Shown here in pieces: positions 45,919 through 55,890 of a stretch of DNA of 64,000 nucleotides (positions are counted from its first letter, which is position 1; each line of letters opens with the position of its first letter). The notes below the pieces were generated by a model that did no database searches, was not told the DNA's origin, and saw only the letters and a program-made list of their open reading frames with translations. Location: positions 703,415-767,414 of the forward strand of contig NZ_LMKV01000001.1 in NCBI RefSeq assembly GCF_001421665.1, read 5' to 3'. The position numbers were made by a program, and so were the translations under genes. Source of the stretch: Sphingobium sp. Leaf26. Its GTDB lineage: Bacteria > Pseudomonadota > Alphaproteobacteria > Sphingomonadales > Sphingomonadaceae.

Positions 45919-47232
45919 ATGGACACGCTGCGGGGGCATGATGCCGCCAATGACGAGGACGATTTCGACTATGTCGGCGATGCGCAGATGGACGCGCCGC
46001 CCGCCGTCATATCCGATGAACGGCGCATGCAGGTGCGCGCCTATAATTATTGGGCGTCGCTGCTGGGCGACCGCACACTTCCGTCGATCGAGGATCTGGT
46101 CCCCGAGCAGTTGGAGGATTTCGGCCCACATTCGGTACTGCTCGACTTCAGCGTCGGCCTGGACAATCCCGCCATCGTCTATCTTGGTACCGCGCTGCGC
46201 ACCGAGTGCGAGATCGAGGGCAAGATCGACTATATCAACGATGTGCCCGCCCGGTCGCTGCTGTCGCGCCTGACCGACCATTATCTGCAAATCATCGCCA
46301 ACGCCGCGCCGATCGGCTTCGAAGCCGAGTTCGTCAACCAGCGCGGCGCGGAGATCATGTATCGCGGCATATTGATGCCCTTCTCTTCCGATGACGAGAC
46401 GATCGACTTCGTGTTCGGCGTCATCAACTGGAAGGAACTGGCCAGCCGCAGCCTGACCGACGCGCTGGAATTGGAAGTGGACGAGGCGATGCGCAGCGCG
46501 CCCGCCGCGCGCGACGCCGCGCCGATCTGGGCCGACGGTCCCGCCGCCGACCAGAAGAGCAACAGCCTGGCCTTCGGCATCGAAGAGGATGAGGAGGAGG
46601 ACGCGCTCGACCTGGCCGGGATGGAATGCCCGACCGAGGACGCGCCGCTTGCCGACTGGCTGGCGATCGCCCGCGACGGCGCCGCCCGCGTGCGGATCAG
46701 CGAGGCGCGCAGCCATGCCGCCCTCTATCGCGCCGTCAGCCTCTCCTATGATTTCGCGCAGGTTTCCCGCGTCCGACCGGACGACTATGCCGAACTGCTG
46801 CACGATTATGGCATCAAGGCGCAGGCCCGCAGTCCGATGACCGCCGTCATCAAACTGGTCTTCGGCGCGACCTACGACAAGACGCGCATCACCGAATATG
46901 CGACCGCGCTGGACCATGCGATGACCGCGGGCCTCAGTGTCGGATCGCTGGCGTCCTATCTTTCGGACTATGTCGGTGGCCTGAAAGCGCTGGTTCGCGA
47001 CGAACGCGCGCAACGCCGGTCGCAGGCCCCGGCCAAGCCGGATCGCCGCCGGATCGCGCGCGACACGGTCAAGGCCGCCGCCGCGCTCGATCCGGTCGCC
47101 GTCGCCACCGATGCCGATGGCCTGGCCGTCGTCATCGCCCGGCGCGAGGCCGATGGCACGCTGGCGATCGTCGCCGCCCTGCCGGAGGATAGCGATCTCA
47201 ACCAGCGGGTGATCAGCGCCGCCGCGCGCTGA
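45919..47232 (+). CDS. PAS-domain-containing protein of unknown role
   Basis: This 437-residue cytosolic protein has an acidic N-terminus and a PAS_5-like domain (~35-185: MQVRAYNYWASLLGDRTLPSIEDLVPEQL...NWKEL). A second helical part (~235-380, ITEYATALDHAMTAGLSVGSLASYL) and a basic Arg-rich patch follow. There is no kinase, cyclase or DNA-binding output. It appears to be a sphingomonad-conserved orphan. The ATG has AGGTAGGA upstream. Confidence 0.7.
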   Translation: MDTLRGHDAANDEDDFDYVGDAQMDAPPAVISDERRMQVRAYNYWASLLGDRTLPSIEDLVPEQLEDFGPHSVLLDFSVGLDNPAIVYLGTALRTECEIEGKIDYINDVPARSLLSRLTDHYLQIIANAAPIGFEAEFVNQRGAEIMYRGILMPFSSDDETIDFVFGVINWKELASRSLTDALELEVDEAMRSAPAARDAAPIWADGPAADQKSNSLAFGIEEDEEEDALDLAGMECPTEDAPLADWLAIARDGAARVRISEARSHAALYRAVSLSYDFAQVSRVRPDDYAELLHDYGIKAQARSPMTAVIKLVFGATYDKTRITEYATALDHAMTAGLSVGSLASYLSDYVGGLKALVRDERAQRRSQAPAKPDRRRIARDTVKAAAALDPVAVATDADGLAVVIARREADGTLAIVAALPEDSDLNQRVISAAAR

Positions 47233-47314
47233 CACGGCATGTCCGTCCGTGACTGGCCGTAAAGACGTAAGAAAATAGGCCAATACAGCACGCATCCGCG
47301 CTCGACATGCCGTG
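47233..47314. promoter_or_regulatory. Widely spaced perfect 11-bp inverted repeat
   Basis: CACGGCATGTC (47233-47243) and GACATGCCGTG (47304-47314) are exact complements 60 bases apart, beginning right after the PAS gene stop. They could be paired protein-binding sites or a large hairpin. Confidence 0.5.
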
Positions 47315-47400
47315 CGGGCTGAACGATAGTCGTGCCGATCGACCGGCCCCGCCCCTGACACGCGGGCCATGTTGCGTTGCATCATATTATTTCAAGAATC

Positions 47401-47441
47401 AGAAATTTTATTTCTCGCCAAGGGTTGAGCCGACCCTTGGC
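47401..47441 (+). promoter_or_regulatory. Double hairpin in the glutamate dehydrogenase leader
   Basis: AGAAATTTTATTTCT is an AT inverted repeat (47401-47415), followed by GCCAAGGGT-TGAGCCG-ACCCTTGGC (9-bp stem, 47417-47441). Both lie about 110-150 bases upstream of the start and could modulate expression. Confidence 0.5.
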
Positions 47442-47547
47442 CGGGCGCATATAGGCGCTCCTGAAAGCCGAGGAGTCGCATGGCGGCGATCCAGCGCCTC
47501 CTCCGTTATGATCCATGCGGGACGAACCCGTGGCAAGAGGTGAGCGA

Positions 47548-50500
47548 ATGACGGCGCTGGCGGAAGCGAAGACCAAGGAAGTCGACAAGAATATTCGCGA
47601 GGCGCTGGAAGGCGCACTCAGCCGAGGCGCCCTGCCCGGCGAAAGCGAGGGGTTTGACGAGGCTGCGCTGGCTGGCGCCGCCGCATTTCTGGGCCGCACC
47701 GCCAATGGCCGCAAGCCCGGCCATGAAGCGATCGCGATGGAAACGCTGGGCGAAGGCGCCAATGGCCGCTTCATGCGGCTGGCCATCATCAATGACGACA
47801 TGCCCTTCCTGGTCGATTCCATCGCCAATGCGCTGGCGGCGGCCGACATCACCATCCACCGCCTGTTCCACCCCGTCCTGTTCGTGACGCGCGACGGCAA
47901 CGGTGCAGTGACGGGTGTGTTCGAGGAGGATGCGTCCGGCGCTCGCCGCGAATCCATGATCTATGTCGAAACCGACCGCGCCGATGCGAAGGCGCGCCGG
48001 GCGCTGGAAAAATCGTTGCAGGAGACGCTGGCCGACGTCCGCGCCGCGGTCGCCGACTGGCCCAAGATGCAGTCGGCCATGGCCGCCGATGCCGACGCCG
48101 TGCCGGACGAGGAAGGCGCCGCCCTGCTGCGCTGGTTCCTGGCCCGCCATTTCACCCAGACAGGCCATGAAATCGTCGGCCGCGACGGCAGCAGCAGCGC
48201 GCCGCTGGGCATCTGCACCCGCCATGACAAGCCGCTGATCGCACCCGCCTCGCTGGAGGCCGCCTTCAGCTGGTTCGAGGAAGGCAAGCGCACCCCGCTC
48301 ATCATCAAGTCCAGCCGTATTTCGCGCGTCCATCGTCTCGTGCTGCTCGACCTCATCATCATTCCGGTGCGGGAGGGCAAGGAGGTCAAGGCCCTGTCGA
48401 TCCATGCCGGCATGTGGACCAGTACGGGCCTGTCGGCGACGCCGGACAAGGTGCCGCTGCTGCGTTCCGCGCTGTCCACGCTGATGGACAAGTTCGGCTT
48501 CGACCCGCTGGGTCATGCCGGCAAGACGCTGGCCCATGCGCTGACCGCGCTGCCCCATGACATCACCATCGGCTTCGACCGGGAGACGCTGGAGCGGCTC
48601 GCGCTGACCTTCATGTCGCTGACCGACCGGCCGCGGCCCAAGCTCGCGCTTGCCACCAGCGCGCTGGCGCGTCACCTCTATGCCTTCGTCTGGCTGCCGC
48701 GCGACGAGCTGTCCACCGCCCGCCGCGTCAGTATTCAGGACATGCTGGCGCTCAAGAGCCATGGCACCGTGCTAAGCTGGTCGATCGCACTGGAGGAAGG
48801 CGGCCTGGCGCTGCTGCGCATCACCCTCGACCTGCGCGACGGCGGGATCGTGCCCGATGACGTCGCGCTGGACCGGATGCTCAAGCAGATGGTGCGCGGC
48901 TGGATTCCGGCGGTCGAGGAAGCGCTGGCCGTGACCGAGGAGCCGGGCCGCGCCGCCGCGATGGCACAGCGCTATGGCGGCGGCTTCCCGCTCGCCTATC
49001 GTAACGGCGCGGGGCCGGAAGAGGCTGCGATCGACATCCGCCTGATCCACGGCCTGTCGGGCGAAGGCGACAAGTCGATCCGCATCTATCGCAATCCCGA
49101 AGACAGCGTCGAACGGTTGCGGCTGAAACTCTACAGCCATGTCCCCGTCGCCCTGTCCGAAGTCGTCCCCGCGTTCGAGAATTTCGGTTTCCGCGTGATT
49201 GAGGAAATGACTACTGCGATCAGCGGCAGCGCCATGGAGGGCGGCACGCTGGGCCATGTCCAGCGCTTCGTGCTGGAACTGCCGGCGGGCGACGACGCGC
49301 AGGTCGTCGTGGACCGGGCCGATGTCGTGACCGAAGCGATCGCCCAGGTGCTGGAAGGCGTGGCGGAAAATGACCGGCTGAACGAACTGATCGTCACCGC
49401 CGGCCTCGCGCCGCGCTCCGTCGTGCTGTTCCGCGCCCTCTATCGCTATCTGCGTCAGGCAGGCGTCGCTTATGGCATGGTGACGTTCGCCGATACGCTG
49501 CGCAAGGCGCAGGGCATCGCCAACAACCTCATCACCCTGTTCGATGCGCTGCACAACCCTGCCGCGCAGGATGGCGCGGCCGACCGCATCGCACAGGCAC
49601 AAGCCGATATCGACGCCGGACTGGAGCGCGTGACCGCGATCGACGAGGATCGCATCCTGCGCCTGCTGCGCGCCGTCATCACCGCGACGCTGCGCACCAA
49701 TTTCTACGCCCCCGCCGCGCAGGAAGCGATCGCCTTCAAGCTGGACAGCGCATTGGTGCCCGGCCTGCCCGCGCCGCTGCCCTGGCGCGAAATCTGGGTC
49801 TATTCCCCCCGCGTGGAGGGCATCCACCTGCGCGCCGGGCCGGTCGCCCGTGGCGGCCTGCGCTGGTCCGACCGCCGCGACGATTTTCGCACCGAAATCC
49901 TGGGCCTCATGAAGGCGCAGCGCGTGAAGAACGCCGTCATCGTGCCGACCGGTGCGAAGGGCGGCTTCTATCCCAAGCAATTGCCCAATCCGCAGGCCGA
50001 TCGCGACGCCTGGCTGGCCGAAGGCACCGAAAGCTATCGCATCTTCATCCGGTCGCTGCTGTCGATCACCGACAATATCGTGAAGAACAAGGTGAAGCAT
50101 CCGGCCGACGTCGTCGTGCATGATGGCGACGATCCCTATTTCGTCGTCGCCGCGGACAAGGGCACGGCCACCTTCTCCGACGTCGCCAACGCCATCGCGC
50201 TGGAACGCGGCTTCTGGCTGGGCGACGCCTTCGCCAGCGGCGGCTCCAACGGGTACGACCATAAGGCGATGGGCATCACCGCGCGCGGCGCGTGGATCTC
50301 GGTCCAGCGCCACTTCGCCGAAATGGGCGTGGATGTGCAGAGCGAACCCGTCAGCGTCGTGGGTTGCGGCGACATGTCGGGCGACGTGTTCGGCAACGGC
50401 ATGTTGCTCAGCAAGGCGATCAGGCTGGTCGCCGCCTTCGACCACCGCCACATCTTCTTCGATCCCGCGCCCGATCCGGCGAACAGCTGGGAAGAGCGCA

Positions 50501-52227
50501 ACCGCATGTTCGCCCTGCCCCGCTCAAGCTGGGAGGATTATGACAAGTCGCTCATATCCAAGGGCGGCGGCGTCTTCTCGCGCGCGCTGAAGCGCATCCC
50601 GCTGACGCCCGAAATGCAGGCGATCCTGGACGTGACGGACAAGGACATGGAGCCGGCCGCGCTCATTTCCGCGATCCTGAAAGCCCCGGCCGACCTGCTC
50701 TGGTTCGGCGGCATCGGTACTTATGTGAAGGCCGCAGCGCAAAGCCATGGCGATGTCGGCGATCCGGCCAACGACCGGCTGCGCGTCAACGCCGAACAGT
50801 TGCGCGTCAAGGTGATCGGCGAAGGCGCGAACCTGGGCACCACGCAGGCGGGCCGCATCGCCTTCTCCCTGCATGGCGGGCGGATCAACACCGACTTCAT
50901 CGACAACAGCGCCGGCGTCGACTGCTCGGATAATGAAGTGAACATCAAGATCGCGCTGAACAAGGAAATGATCGAAGGCCGCCTGCCCTTCGACAAGCGC
51001 AACACGCTGCTGGAAAGCATGACCGACGCGGTGGGCGACATCGTGCTGGAGGATAACCGGCTTCAGGCGCTCGGCCTGTCCATCGCCGAAGCGGGCGGCG
51101 CGGCCGACCTGGCCTCCTATGTCCGCCTGATCGAGACGTTCGAGGAAACCGGCCGGCTCGACCGTCAGGTGGAGGGGCTGGCCGCCAACGACCAGTTGCT
51201 GCGCCGTGGTCAGGATGGTCAGGGCCTTACCCGCCCGGAACTGGCGGTGCTGCTTTCGACCGCCAAGCTGGCGTTGCAGGATGCGATCGAACATGGCGAC
51301 CTCGCCACGGACGAGAGCATGATCGCCGAACTGATGGCGGCTTTTCCGCAAGCGATGCAGAAGAAGGAAGCGGACGCGATCGCCAGCCATGCGCTGCGCA
51401 AGGAGATCATCGCCACCAAGGTCGCCAACCGCATCGTCAATCGCCTCGGCCTCATCCATCCGTTCGAACTGGCGGAGGAGGAAGGCTGTTCGCTCGCCGA
51501 CCTGGCCAGCGCCTTCCTGATCGCCGAACGCCTTTACGACATCGGCACGCTCTGGGCGGATATCGACGCGGCGGACATGTCGGAGGGCGCACGGCTTGCC
51601 CTGTTCAGCGACATTGCCAGCGGCATGCGCGCGCAGATCGCCGATATATTGCGCGCCCTCCCTGCCGGCACGCTGCCGGCGCAGGGGCATGAGAAGCTGG
51701 CCGCCGGCGTGGGGTTGCTGGCCAGGCAGGTGGACGATCTGCTGACCAGCGAGGCGCAGCGCCGCACCGCAGCCGTCACCGACCGACTGCTCGGCCTCGG
51801 CGCGCCGGAGACGCTGGCCGTGCGCACCGCCGGCCTGTTCAAGCTGGACGGCGCCGTCGGCATCGCCTCGCTCGCGGCCCGCATGGGCGTGGAGGAAGTC
51901 GCGCTGACCCGCGCCTTCACCCATCTGGGCGAAGCGGTCGGCATCGACTGGGTCCAGTCCGCCGCCGCGCGGATGGAACCGACCGATCCGTGGGAGCGCC
52001 TGCTCATCTCCGGCGTTGCCCGCGACATGCAGCAGGTCCGGCTCGACTTCCTCGCCCAAGGAAAAGGCAAGGACGTCGCCACCCATGTCGAAAACTGGTT
52101 GCAGGCCAAGGGCGCCCGCGTCCGCCAGTTCCGCACGCTGGTCCAGCGCGCCAAGGCGGCCGCGACGCCCAATGTCGCGATGCTGGCGGAAATCGCCGGC
52201 CAGGCGCGCGGGTTGCTGGGCCGCTGA
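47548..52227 (+). CDS. NAD-specific glutamate dehydrogenase, large (GDH-180) type
   Basis: This 1559-residue enzyme interconverts glutamate and 2-oxoglutarate plus ammonia with NAD. Long N-terminal regulatory ACT-like regions precede the catalytic domain, recognisable by GGLRWSDRRDDFRTEILGLM, VPTGAKGGF (Lys804) and VVGCGDMSGDVFGNGML (dinucleotide-binding region), and a long C-terminal helical domain. ATG 47548 follows an AAGAGG site; an in-frame ATG 11 codons earlier lacks one. Length is normal for the family. Confidence 0.95.
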   Translation: MTALAEAKTKEVDKNIREALEGALSRGALPGESEGFDEAALAGAAAFLGRTANGRKPGHEAIAMETLGEGANGRFMRLAIINDDMPFLVDSIANALAAADITIHRLFHPVLFVTRDGNGAVTGVFEEDASGARRESMIYVETDRADAKARRALEKSLQETLADVRAAVADWPKMQSAMAADADAVPDEEGAALLRWFLARHFTQTGHEIVGRDGSSSAPLGICTRHDKPLIAPASLEAAFSWFEEGKRTPLIIKSSRISRVHRLVLLDLIIIPVREGKEVKALSIHAGMWTSTGLSATPDKVPLLRSALSTLMDKFGFDPLGHAGKTLAHALTALPHDITIGFDRETLERLALTFMSLTDRPRPKLALATSALARHLYAFVWLPRDELSTARRVSIQDMLALKSHGTVLSWSIALEEGGLALLRITLDLRDGGIVPDDVALDRMLKQMVRGWIPAVEEALAVTEEPGRAAAMAQRYGGGFPLAYRNGAGPEEAAIDIRLIHGLSGEGDKSIRIYRNPEDSVERLRLKLYSHVPVALSEVVPAFENFGFRVIEEMTTAISGSAMEGGTLGHVQRFVLELPAGDDAQVVVDRADVVTEAIAQVLEGVAENDRLNELIVTAGLAPRSVVLFRALYRYLRQAGVAYGMVTFADTLRKAQGIANNLITLFDALHNPAAQDGAADRIAQAQADIDAGLERVTAIDEDRILRLLRAVITATLRTNFYAPAAQEAIAFKLDSALVPGLPAPLPWREIWVYSPRVEGIHLRAGPVARGGLRWSDRRDDFRTEILGLMKAQRVKNAVIVPTGAKGGFYPKQLPNPQADRDAWLAEGTESYRIFIRSLLSITDNIVKNKVKHPADVVVHDGDDPYFVVAADKGTATFSDVANAIALERGFWLGDAFASGGSNGYDHKAMGITARGAWISVQRHFAEMGVDVQSEPVSVVGCGDMSGDVFGNGMLLSKAIRLVAAFDHRHIFFDPAPDPANSWEERNRMFALPRSSWEDYDKSLISKGGGVFSRALKRIPLTPEMQAILDVTDKDMEPAALISAILKAPADLLWFGGIGTYVKAAAQSHGDVGDPANDRLRVNAEQLRVKVIGEGANLGTTQAGRIAFSLHGGRINTDFIDNSAGVDCSDNEVNIKIALNKEMIEGRLPFDKRNTLLESMTDAVGDIVLEDNRLQALGLSIAEAGGAADLASYVRLIETFEETGRLDRQVEGLAANDQLLRRGQDGQGLTRPELAVLLSTAKLALQDAIEHGDLATDESMIAELMAAFPQAMQKKEADAIASHALRKEIIATKVANRIVNRLGLIHPFELAEEEGCSLADLASAFLIAERLYDIGTLWADIDAADMSEGARLALFSDIASGMRAQIADILRALPAGTLPAQGHEKLAAGVGLLARQVDDLLTSEAQRRTAAVTDRLLGLGAPETLAVRTAGLFKLDGAVGIASLAARMGVEEVALTRAFTHLGEAVGIDWVQSAAARMEPTDPWERLLISGVARDMQQVRLDFLAQGKGKDVATHVENWLQAKGARVRQFRTLVQRAKAAATPNVAMLAEIAGQARGLLGR

Positions 52228-52240
52228 TCCATGACGCAAC

Positions 52241-52280
52241 AAAAAGGGGCGCCATTCCATGCGGATGGTGCCCCTTTTTT
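52241..52280 (+). terminator. Rho-independent terminator after glutamate dehydrogenase
   Basis: AAAAAGGGGCGCCAT pairs with ATGGTGCCCCTTTTT, with one G-T pair, and a six-T tract closes it. A/T tracts on both sides make it bidirectional. Confidence 0.9.
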
Positions 52281-52305
52281 GCGTCCATTTGCTTTCAATA
52301 AAAAT

Positions 52306-52422
52306 CCGTTCACCCTGAGCAGGGCCTGAGCGCAGTCGAAGGACCGTAGCGAAGGGCCTGTCGCGCATACATCCTTCGATACGCCGCTTCGACTGCGCTC
52401 AGCGGCTACTCAGGACGAACGG
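52306..52422. repeat. Dispersed intergenic inverted repeat, copy 4
   Basis: CCGTTCACCCTGAGCAGG and CTACTCAGGACGAACGG are the outer arms; GCGCAGTCGAAGGA and CTTCGACTGCGCTCAG pair inside. It resembles copy 1 most closely (shared CATCCTTCGATACGCC and GGCTACTCAGGA). Confidence 0.85.
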
Positions 52423-52440
52423 AAGGCGTGAACATACACC

Positions 52441-53409
52441 TCATTGCGGCGGCGTATCGCCTGCCGGTTCATCCTCGATATCGTCGCCATAGGGATCGGG
52501 CACCACCAGCTTGGGCGCGTCCTTCTTGCCCGGCGTGCGGATGGCGTCGCCATAGATGGGCACGAATTTCTCGTCCGACACCCGGCCATGCAGCGCCTCG
52601 ATCTCCGCTTGGCGCTGGCGCAGATACATGGTCTTGTAGACGGTGTAGGGATCGTCTTCCTTGCGGATCGCCGTGATCGTTTCGTCGAACGCGGCGCGCT
52701 CTCCCAACTGGTTCAGGATCGTGGCGGGAATGACATAGGCCGGTTTGAACACCTTCCTGCCCAGGGCAAAGGGCAGGATCATCTTGTCCGCCGTGTCGCC
52801 CACGATGTCGCGCAACGTCGTCGGTCCGACGATCGGCAGATACATATATGGCCCCGGCCCGACGCCATAATAGCCCAGCGTATTGGCGATGCCGTTGTCG
52901 CGATGGGGCAGGTTGAACGGCTTGCGCTTGGCGACGTCGAACAGGCCGACAAAGCCCAGCGTCGAATTGACGCCGAAACGCCCCGCCGTCTCGAACGCCT
53001 TACCCGGCTTGAACTGGAGCAGATAGGCGGCTGCGACCACCGGCTCGCCCAGATTGGAGAAGAAGTTGCGCAACCCCTTACGCACCGGGCGCGGCAGCCC
53101 CTTGTTATAGGCCTTGGCCACCGGCTCCACCACCGCCTTGTCGACCGACTGCACCGCCTCGAAACTCTTGGCGTTGAGCTGCTCCAGCGGATCGCCTTTG
53201 GGCGCGCCCTTGTCGCCGGTGACGACGATATCCTGCGCGGCATCGTCCTGCGGCGCGGCGGGCGACGGGGCAGCGGGCTGCTGAACCTGCGAGGCGGACG
53301 GCGTTGCATCCTGCATGGCGACCTCCGCCGCCACAGCCAGTTGCGGCGCAGCGCTCTGCGCCTGCGCACCCATCATCATCATTCCCGCAGCAACGGCCGG
53401 CACCAGCAT
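52441..53409 (-). CDS. mlaA: MlaA/VacJ family outer-membrane lipid-asymmetry protein
   Basis: This 322-residue protein has a VacJ/MlaA domain (~residues 80-270): PLEQLNAKSFEAVQSVDK, LRNFFSNLGEPVVAAAYLLQ, RFGVNSTLGFVGLFD, DNGIANTLGYYGVGPGPYMYLPIVGPTTLRD. It has a short signal but no lipobox cysteine, unlike enterobacterial MlaA lipoprotein. A Gln/Pro/Ala-rich linker follows the signal. It should help remove phospholipid from the outer leaflet; other mla genes are not in the window. Confidence 0.92.
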   Translation of the reverse strand: MLVPAVAAGMMMMGAQAQSAAPQLAVAAEVAMQDATPSASQVQQPAAPSPAAPQDDAAQDIVVTGDKGAPKGDPLEQLNAKSFEAVQSVDKAVVEPVAKAYNKGLPRPVRKGLRNFFSNLGEPVVAAAYLLQFKPGKAFETAGRFGVNSTLGFVGLFDVAKRKPFNLPHRDNGIANTLGYYGVGPGPYMYLPIVGPTTLRDIVGDTADKMILPFALGRKVFKPAYVIPATILNQLGERAAFDETITAIRKEDDPYTVYKTMYLRQRQAEIEALHGRVSDEKFVPIYGDAIRTPGKKDAPKLVVPDPYGDDIEDEPAGDTPPQ

Positions 53410-53687
53410 ATCTTATTCCTAGTAGCGGCCCCGCGCTCTCCCCGCACAGCCCTTCATGATCCATGACGTACCGGACATATTTAATCCGTGTTACATCAGG
53501 CATACAGCGCGGCTAGAGGTGGTGTCCCGGATCGTCAATAGCAAGACCGGGCCGTCGCCCCCTATGTCGGAGCCGCTCGTCGCAACCGCTTACATTTTGA
53601 TACAAGATTCTATTGCAACCCGTTTGCAACTGCGAGTCACTCTCGTTATGCGATGAATACAGATTTTCGCAGGACAGACTGACCCCG
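53410..53687. other. Divergent promoter region mlaA / PepSY operon
   Basis: No gene is seen. An AT-rich stretch (53585-53625) precedes TGCGAGTCACTCTCG at 53631-53645, a weak Fur-like or GAGTCACTC palindromic site about 45 bases before the PepSY gene start. Confidence 0.4.
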
Positions 53688-54332
53688 ATGCACGGTACCG
53701 CCCGTATCCAGAAGCCGAAGAAGAAGAGCGCCAAGGCCTTCTGGATGAAGCAGTTGCACACCTGGCACTGGGTCAGTTCGGCGATCAGCCTGATCGGCCT
53801 GCTGCTCTTCGCCTTTACCGGCATCACCCTCAACCACGCCGCCGATGTCGAAGCATCACCGCAGACGATCGAGAAAAGCGCGACCCTGCCCGCCAATCTG
53901 CTGACGCAGGTCGCGGCGGACGATGCGGCCGATAGCAAGAAACCCCTGCCCGCCCCCGTCGCGGCCTGGGTCGAAAAATCGGTGGGTCAGTCGGGGCAAG
54001 GCATTGCCGAATGGTCCGCCGATGAAATCTACCTCGCCCTGCCCCGCCCCGGCGGCGACGGCTGGGTGTCGATCGACCGGCATGACGGCAAAGTCACCAG
54101 CGAAAGCACCAGCCGCGGTGCGATCAGCTACCTCAACGATCTGCACAAAGGCCGCAACGCCGGCGGGGCGTGGAAATATTTCATCGACATCTTCTCGATC
54201 GCCTGTTTCGTCTTTGCCCTGACCGGCCTGGTCCTGCTTCAGCTTCACGCCAAGAAGCGACCCAGCACATGGCCGCTGGTCGCCGCAGGCCTCGCCATTC
54301 CGGCGATCCTCGCCATCATCTTCATCCATTAA
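53688..54332 (+). CDS. PepSY-associated transmembrane protein
   Basis: This 214-residue inner-membrane protein has one N-terminal helix (LHTWHWVSSAISLIGLLLFAFTGITLNHA, with conserved His residues able to bind heme), a periplasmic PepSY-like domain (YLALPRPGGDGWVSIDRHDG) and one or two C-terminal helices (DLHKGRNAGGAWKYFIDIFS and VAAGLAIPAILAIIFI). The GRN..G.WK.FID.F motif is typical. It probably carries electrons across the membrane to the DUF2271 partner. First gene of a four-gene run with 13-base spacing. Confidence 0.85.
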   Translation: MHGTARIQKPKKKSAKAFWMKQLHTWHWVSSAISLIGLLLFAFTGITLNHAADVEASPQTIEKSATLPANLLTQVAADDAADSKKPLPAPVAAWVEKSVGQSGQGIAEWSADEIYLALPRPGGDGWVSIDRHDGKVTSESTSRGAISYLNDLHKGRNAGGAWKYFIDIFSIACFVFALTGLVLLQLHAKKRPSTWPLVAAGLAIPAILAIIFIH

Positions 54333-54345
54333 CGGGGGAATATCC

Positions 54346-54879
54346 ATGCAGATCCGCCACCGCCTGCTGCTGACCGGCACCGCCGCGATCGGGGCCGCAG
54401 GAGCCGCCGCCGCGCCGGCCACGGCGCAGACACTCAACGTCAGCGTCAATATTCCGCGCCTGTCGGTCGCCGAATATCATCGCCCCTATGTCGCCATCTG
54501 GGTCGAGAAGGAGGGCGCCGCCCCCCGCAGCCTGGCGGTCTGGTATGATTATGACAAGGCCAAGGGCGAAGGTACCAAATGGCTGCGCGATGTGCGCCAG
54601 TGGTGGCGCGCATCTGGCCGTGCGCTGAATTTCCCGGCCGATGGCGTCAGCGGCGCGACCCGTGCGCCGGGCGACCAGAAGATCGCCTTCACCGCCGGCA
54701 AGGGGCCGCTGGGTGCGCTTGCGCCCGGCAATTACACGCTGCTGGTCGAGGCAGCCCGTGAGGTCGGTGGCCGCGAAGTCGTGCGCCTGCCCTTCTCCTG
54801 GCCGCCAAAGCCGGGCGCCACGGTCCGCGCGTCGGGCAGCAGCGAATTGGGCGCCGTCGCCCTCAGTTTCGGAAAATAA
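54346..54879 (+). CDS. DUF2271 periplasmic protein with flavinylation motif
   Basis: This 177-residue exported protein has a signal peptide ending PATAQ and a DUF2271 domain (RPYVAIWVEKEGAAPRSLAVWYD, WLRDVRQWWRASG). At residues 99-105 it reads DGVSGAT, matching the ApbE target motif Dxx(S/T)GA(S/T), so Thr105 should receive covalent FMN from the ApbE encoded two genes downstream. DUF2271 is a reported carrier of such flavins. It would be the redox-active member of this module. Confidence 0.85.
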   Translation: MQIRHRLLLTGTAAIGAAGAAAAPATAQTLNVSVNIPRLSVAEYHRPYVAIWVEKEGAAPRSLAVWYDYDKAKGEGTKWLRDVRQWWRASGRALNFPADGVSGATRAPGDQKIAFTAGKGPLGALAPGNYTLLVEAAREVGGREVVRLPFSWPPKPGATVRASGSSELGAVALSFGK

Positions 54880-54892
54880 CAGGGGACAGACC

Positions 54893-55780
54893 ATGAAAGC
54901 CAGATTTCTGATCGCGGGCGCGCTCGCCGCCCTTTCGCTCGCCGGTACGGCGCAGGCGCATCGCCAATGGATGATGCCATCCTCCACCACCCTGTCCGGC
55001 ACGGATAGCTGGGTGACGGTGGACGCCGCCGTCTCCAACGACCTCTTCTATTTCGAACATTTCCCGATGGGGACGGACAATATCGCCGTCACCGAACCGG
55101 ACGGCGCGACGGGCAAGATCGAGAATGCCGCCAAGGGTCGCTATCGCTCGACCTTCGACGTTCACCTGACCAAGCCCGGCACCTATCGTATCGCCAATGT
55201 GTCGACCGGTATGATGGGCAGCTATATGCTGAACGGCAAGCAGGAACGCCTGCCGCGCGGCACGACCAAGGACAAGCTGGCCAGCGTCATTCCGGCCGGC
55301 GCAACCAATGTGCAGACGGCCGAAATGGCGAGCCGCAATGAGATTTTCGTGACGCTGGGCGCGCCCAGCACGACCATCTTCAAGCCCAGCGGCGTCGGCA
55401 TCGAGTTGGTCCCCGTCACCCACCCCAATGACCTGGTGTCGGGCGAAGCGGCCACCTTCCAGTTCCTGCTGGACGGCAAGCCCGCTTCCGGCCTGAAGAT
55501 CACGGTGATCCCCGGCGGCATCCGCTATCGCGACGCGCTGGGCCAGATCGACCTGGTCGCGGACAAGGATGGCAAGGCGTCGGTGACCTGGCCGCAGCCC
55601 GGCATGTATTGGCTGAACGCCACGCTCGGCGGTGGCCGTGAAGGTGGCCCCGGCGGCGAAGGCGGTCCCGGCGCCAAGGCCGGCGAAGGCGCACCGCCCG
55701 CGCCGCGCCCGCAAGCCCCGGCCGGCCCGCCGCAGCGGCGCGCATCCTACATCACCACGCTGGAAGTGCTGGCCCCCTGA
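54893..55780 (+). CDS. DUF4198 periplasmic protein
   Basis: This 295-residue exported protein has signal peptide ALAALSLAGTAQA followed at once by HRQWMMPS, the DUF4198 start with a His that could bind a metal. Two beta-sandwich regions and a Gly/Pro-rich linker (GGGREGGPGGEGGPG) precede a final strand (YITTLEVLAP). The family accompanies iron- and nickel-uptake genes and PepSY/DUF2271 modules; its reaction, if any, is unknown. Start 54893 has AGGGGA upstream. Confidence 0.85.
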   Translation: MKARFLIAGALAALSLAGTAQAHRQWMMPSSTTLSGTDSWVTVDAAVSNDLFYFEHFPMGTDNIAVTEPDGATGKIENAAKGRYRSTFDVHLTKPGTYRIANVSTGMMGSYMLNGKQERLPRGTTKDKLASVIPAGATNVQTAEMASRNEIFVTLGAPSTTIFKPSGVGIELVPVTHPNDLVSGEAATFQFLLDGKPASGLKITVIPGGIRYRDALGQIDLVADKDGKASVTWPQPGMYWLNATLGGGREGGPGGEGGPGAKAGEGAPPAPRPQAPAGPPQRRASYITTLEVLAP

Positions 55781-55890
55781 CGCTGCCGGCGTCCCACGGC
55801 GTCCGCATCGCGATCCCGCCCGGCCTGTCGCCCGACCAACTGGTCGGGCGACAGCAGCCGGGCGCAATCCTGTCTTTCGGCGGCCCGACC

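Noticed and set aside
48772..52368. Two long minus-strand open frames (559 and 614 codons)
   Set aside because: Both lie opposite to the glutamate dehydrogenase gene and show only shadow composition.
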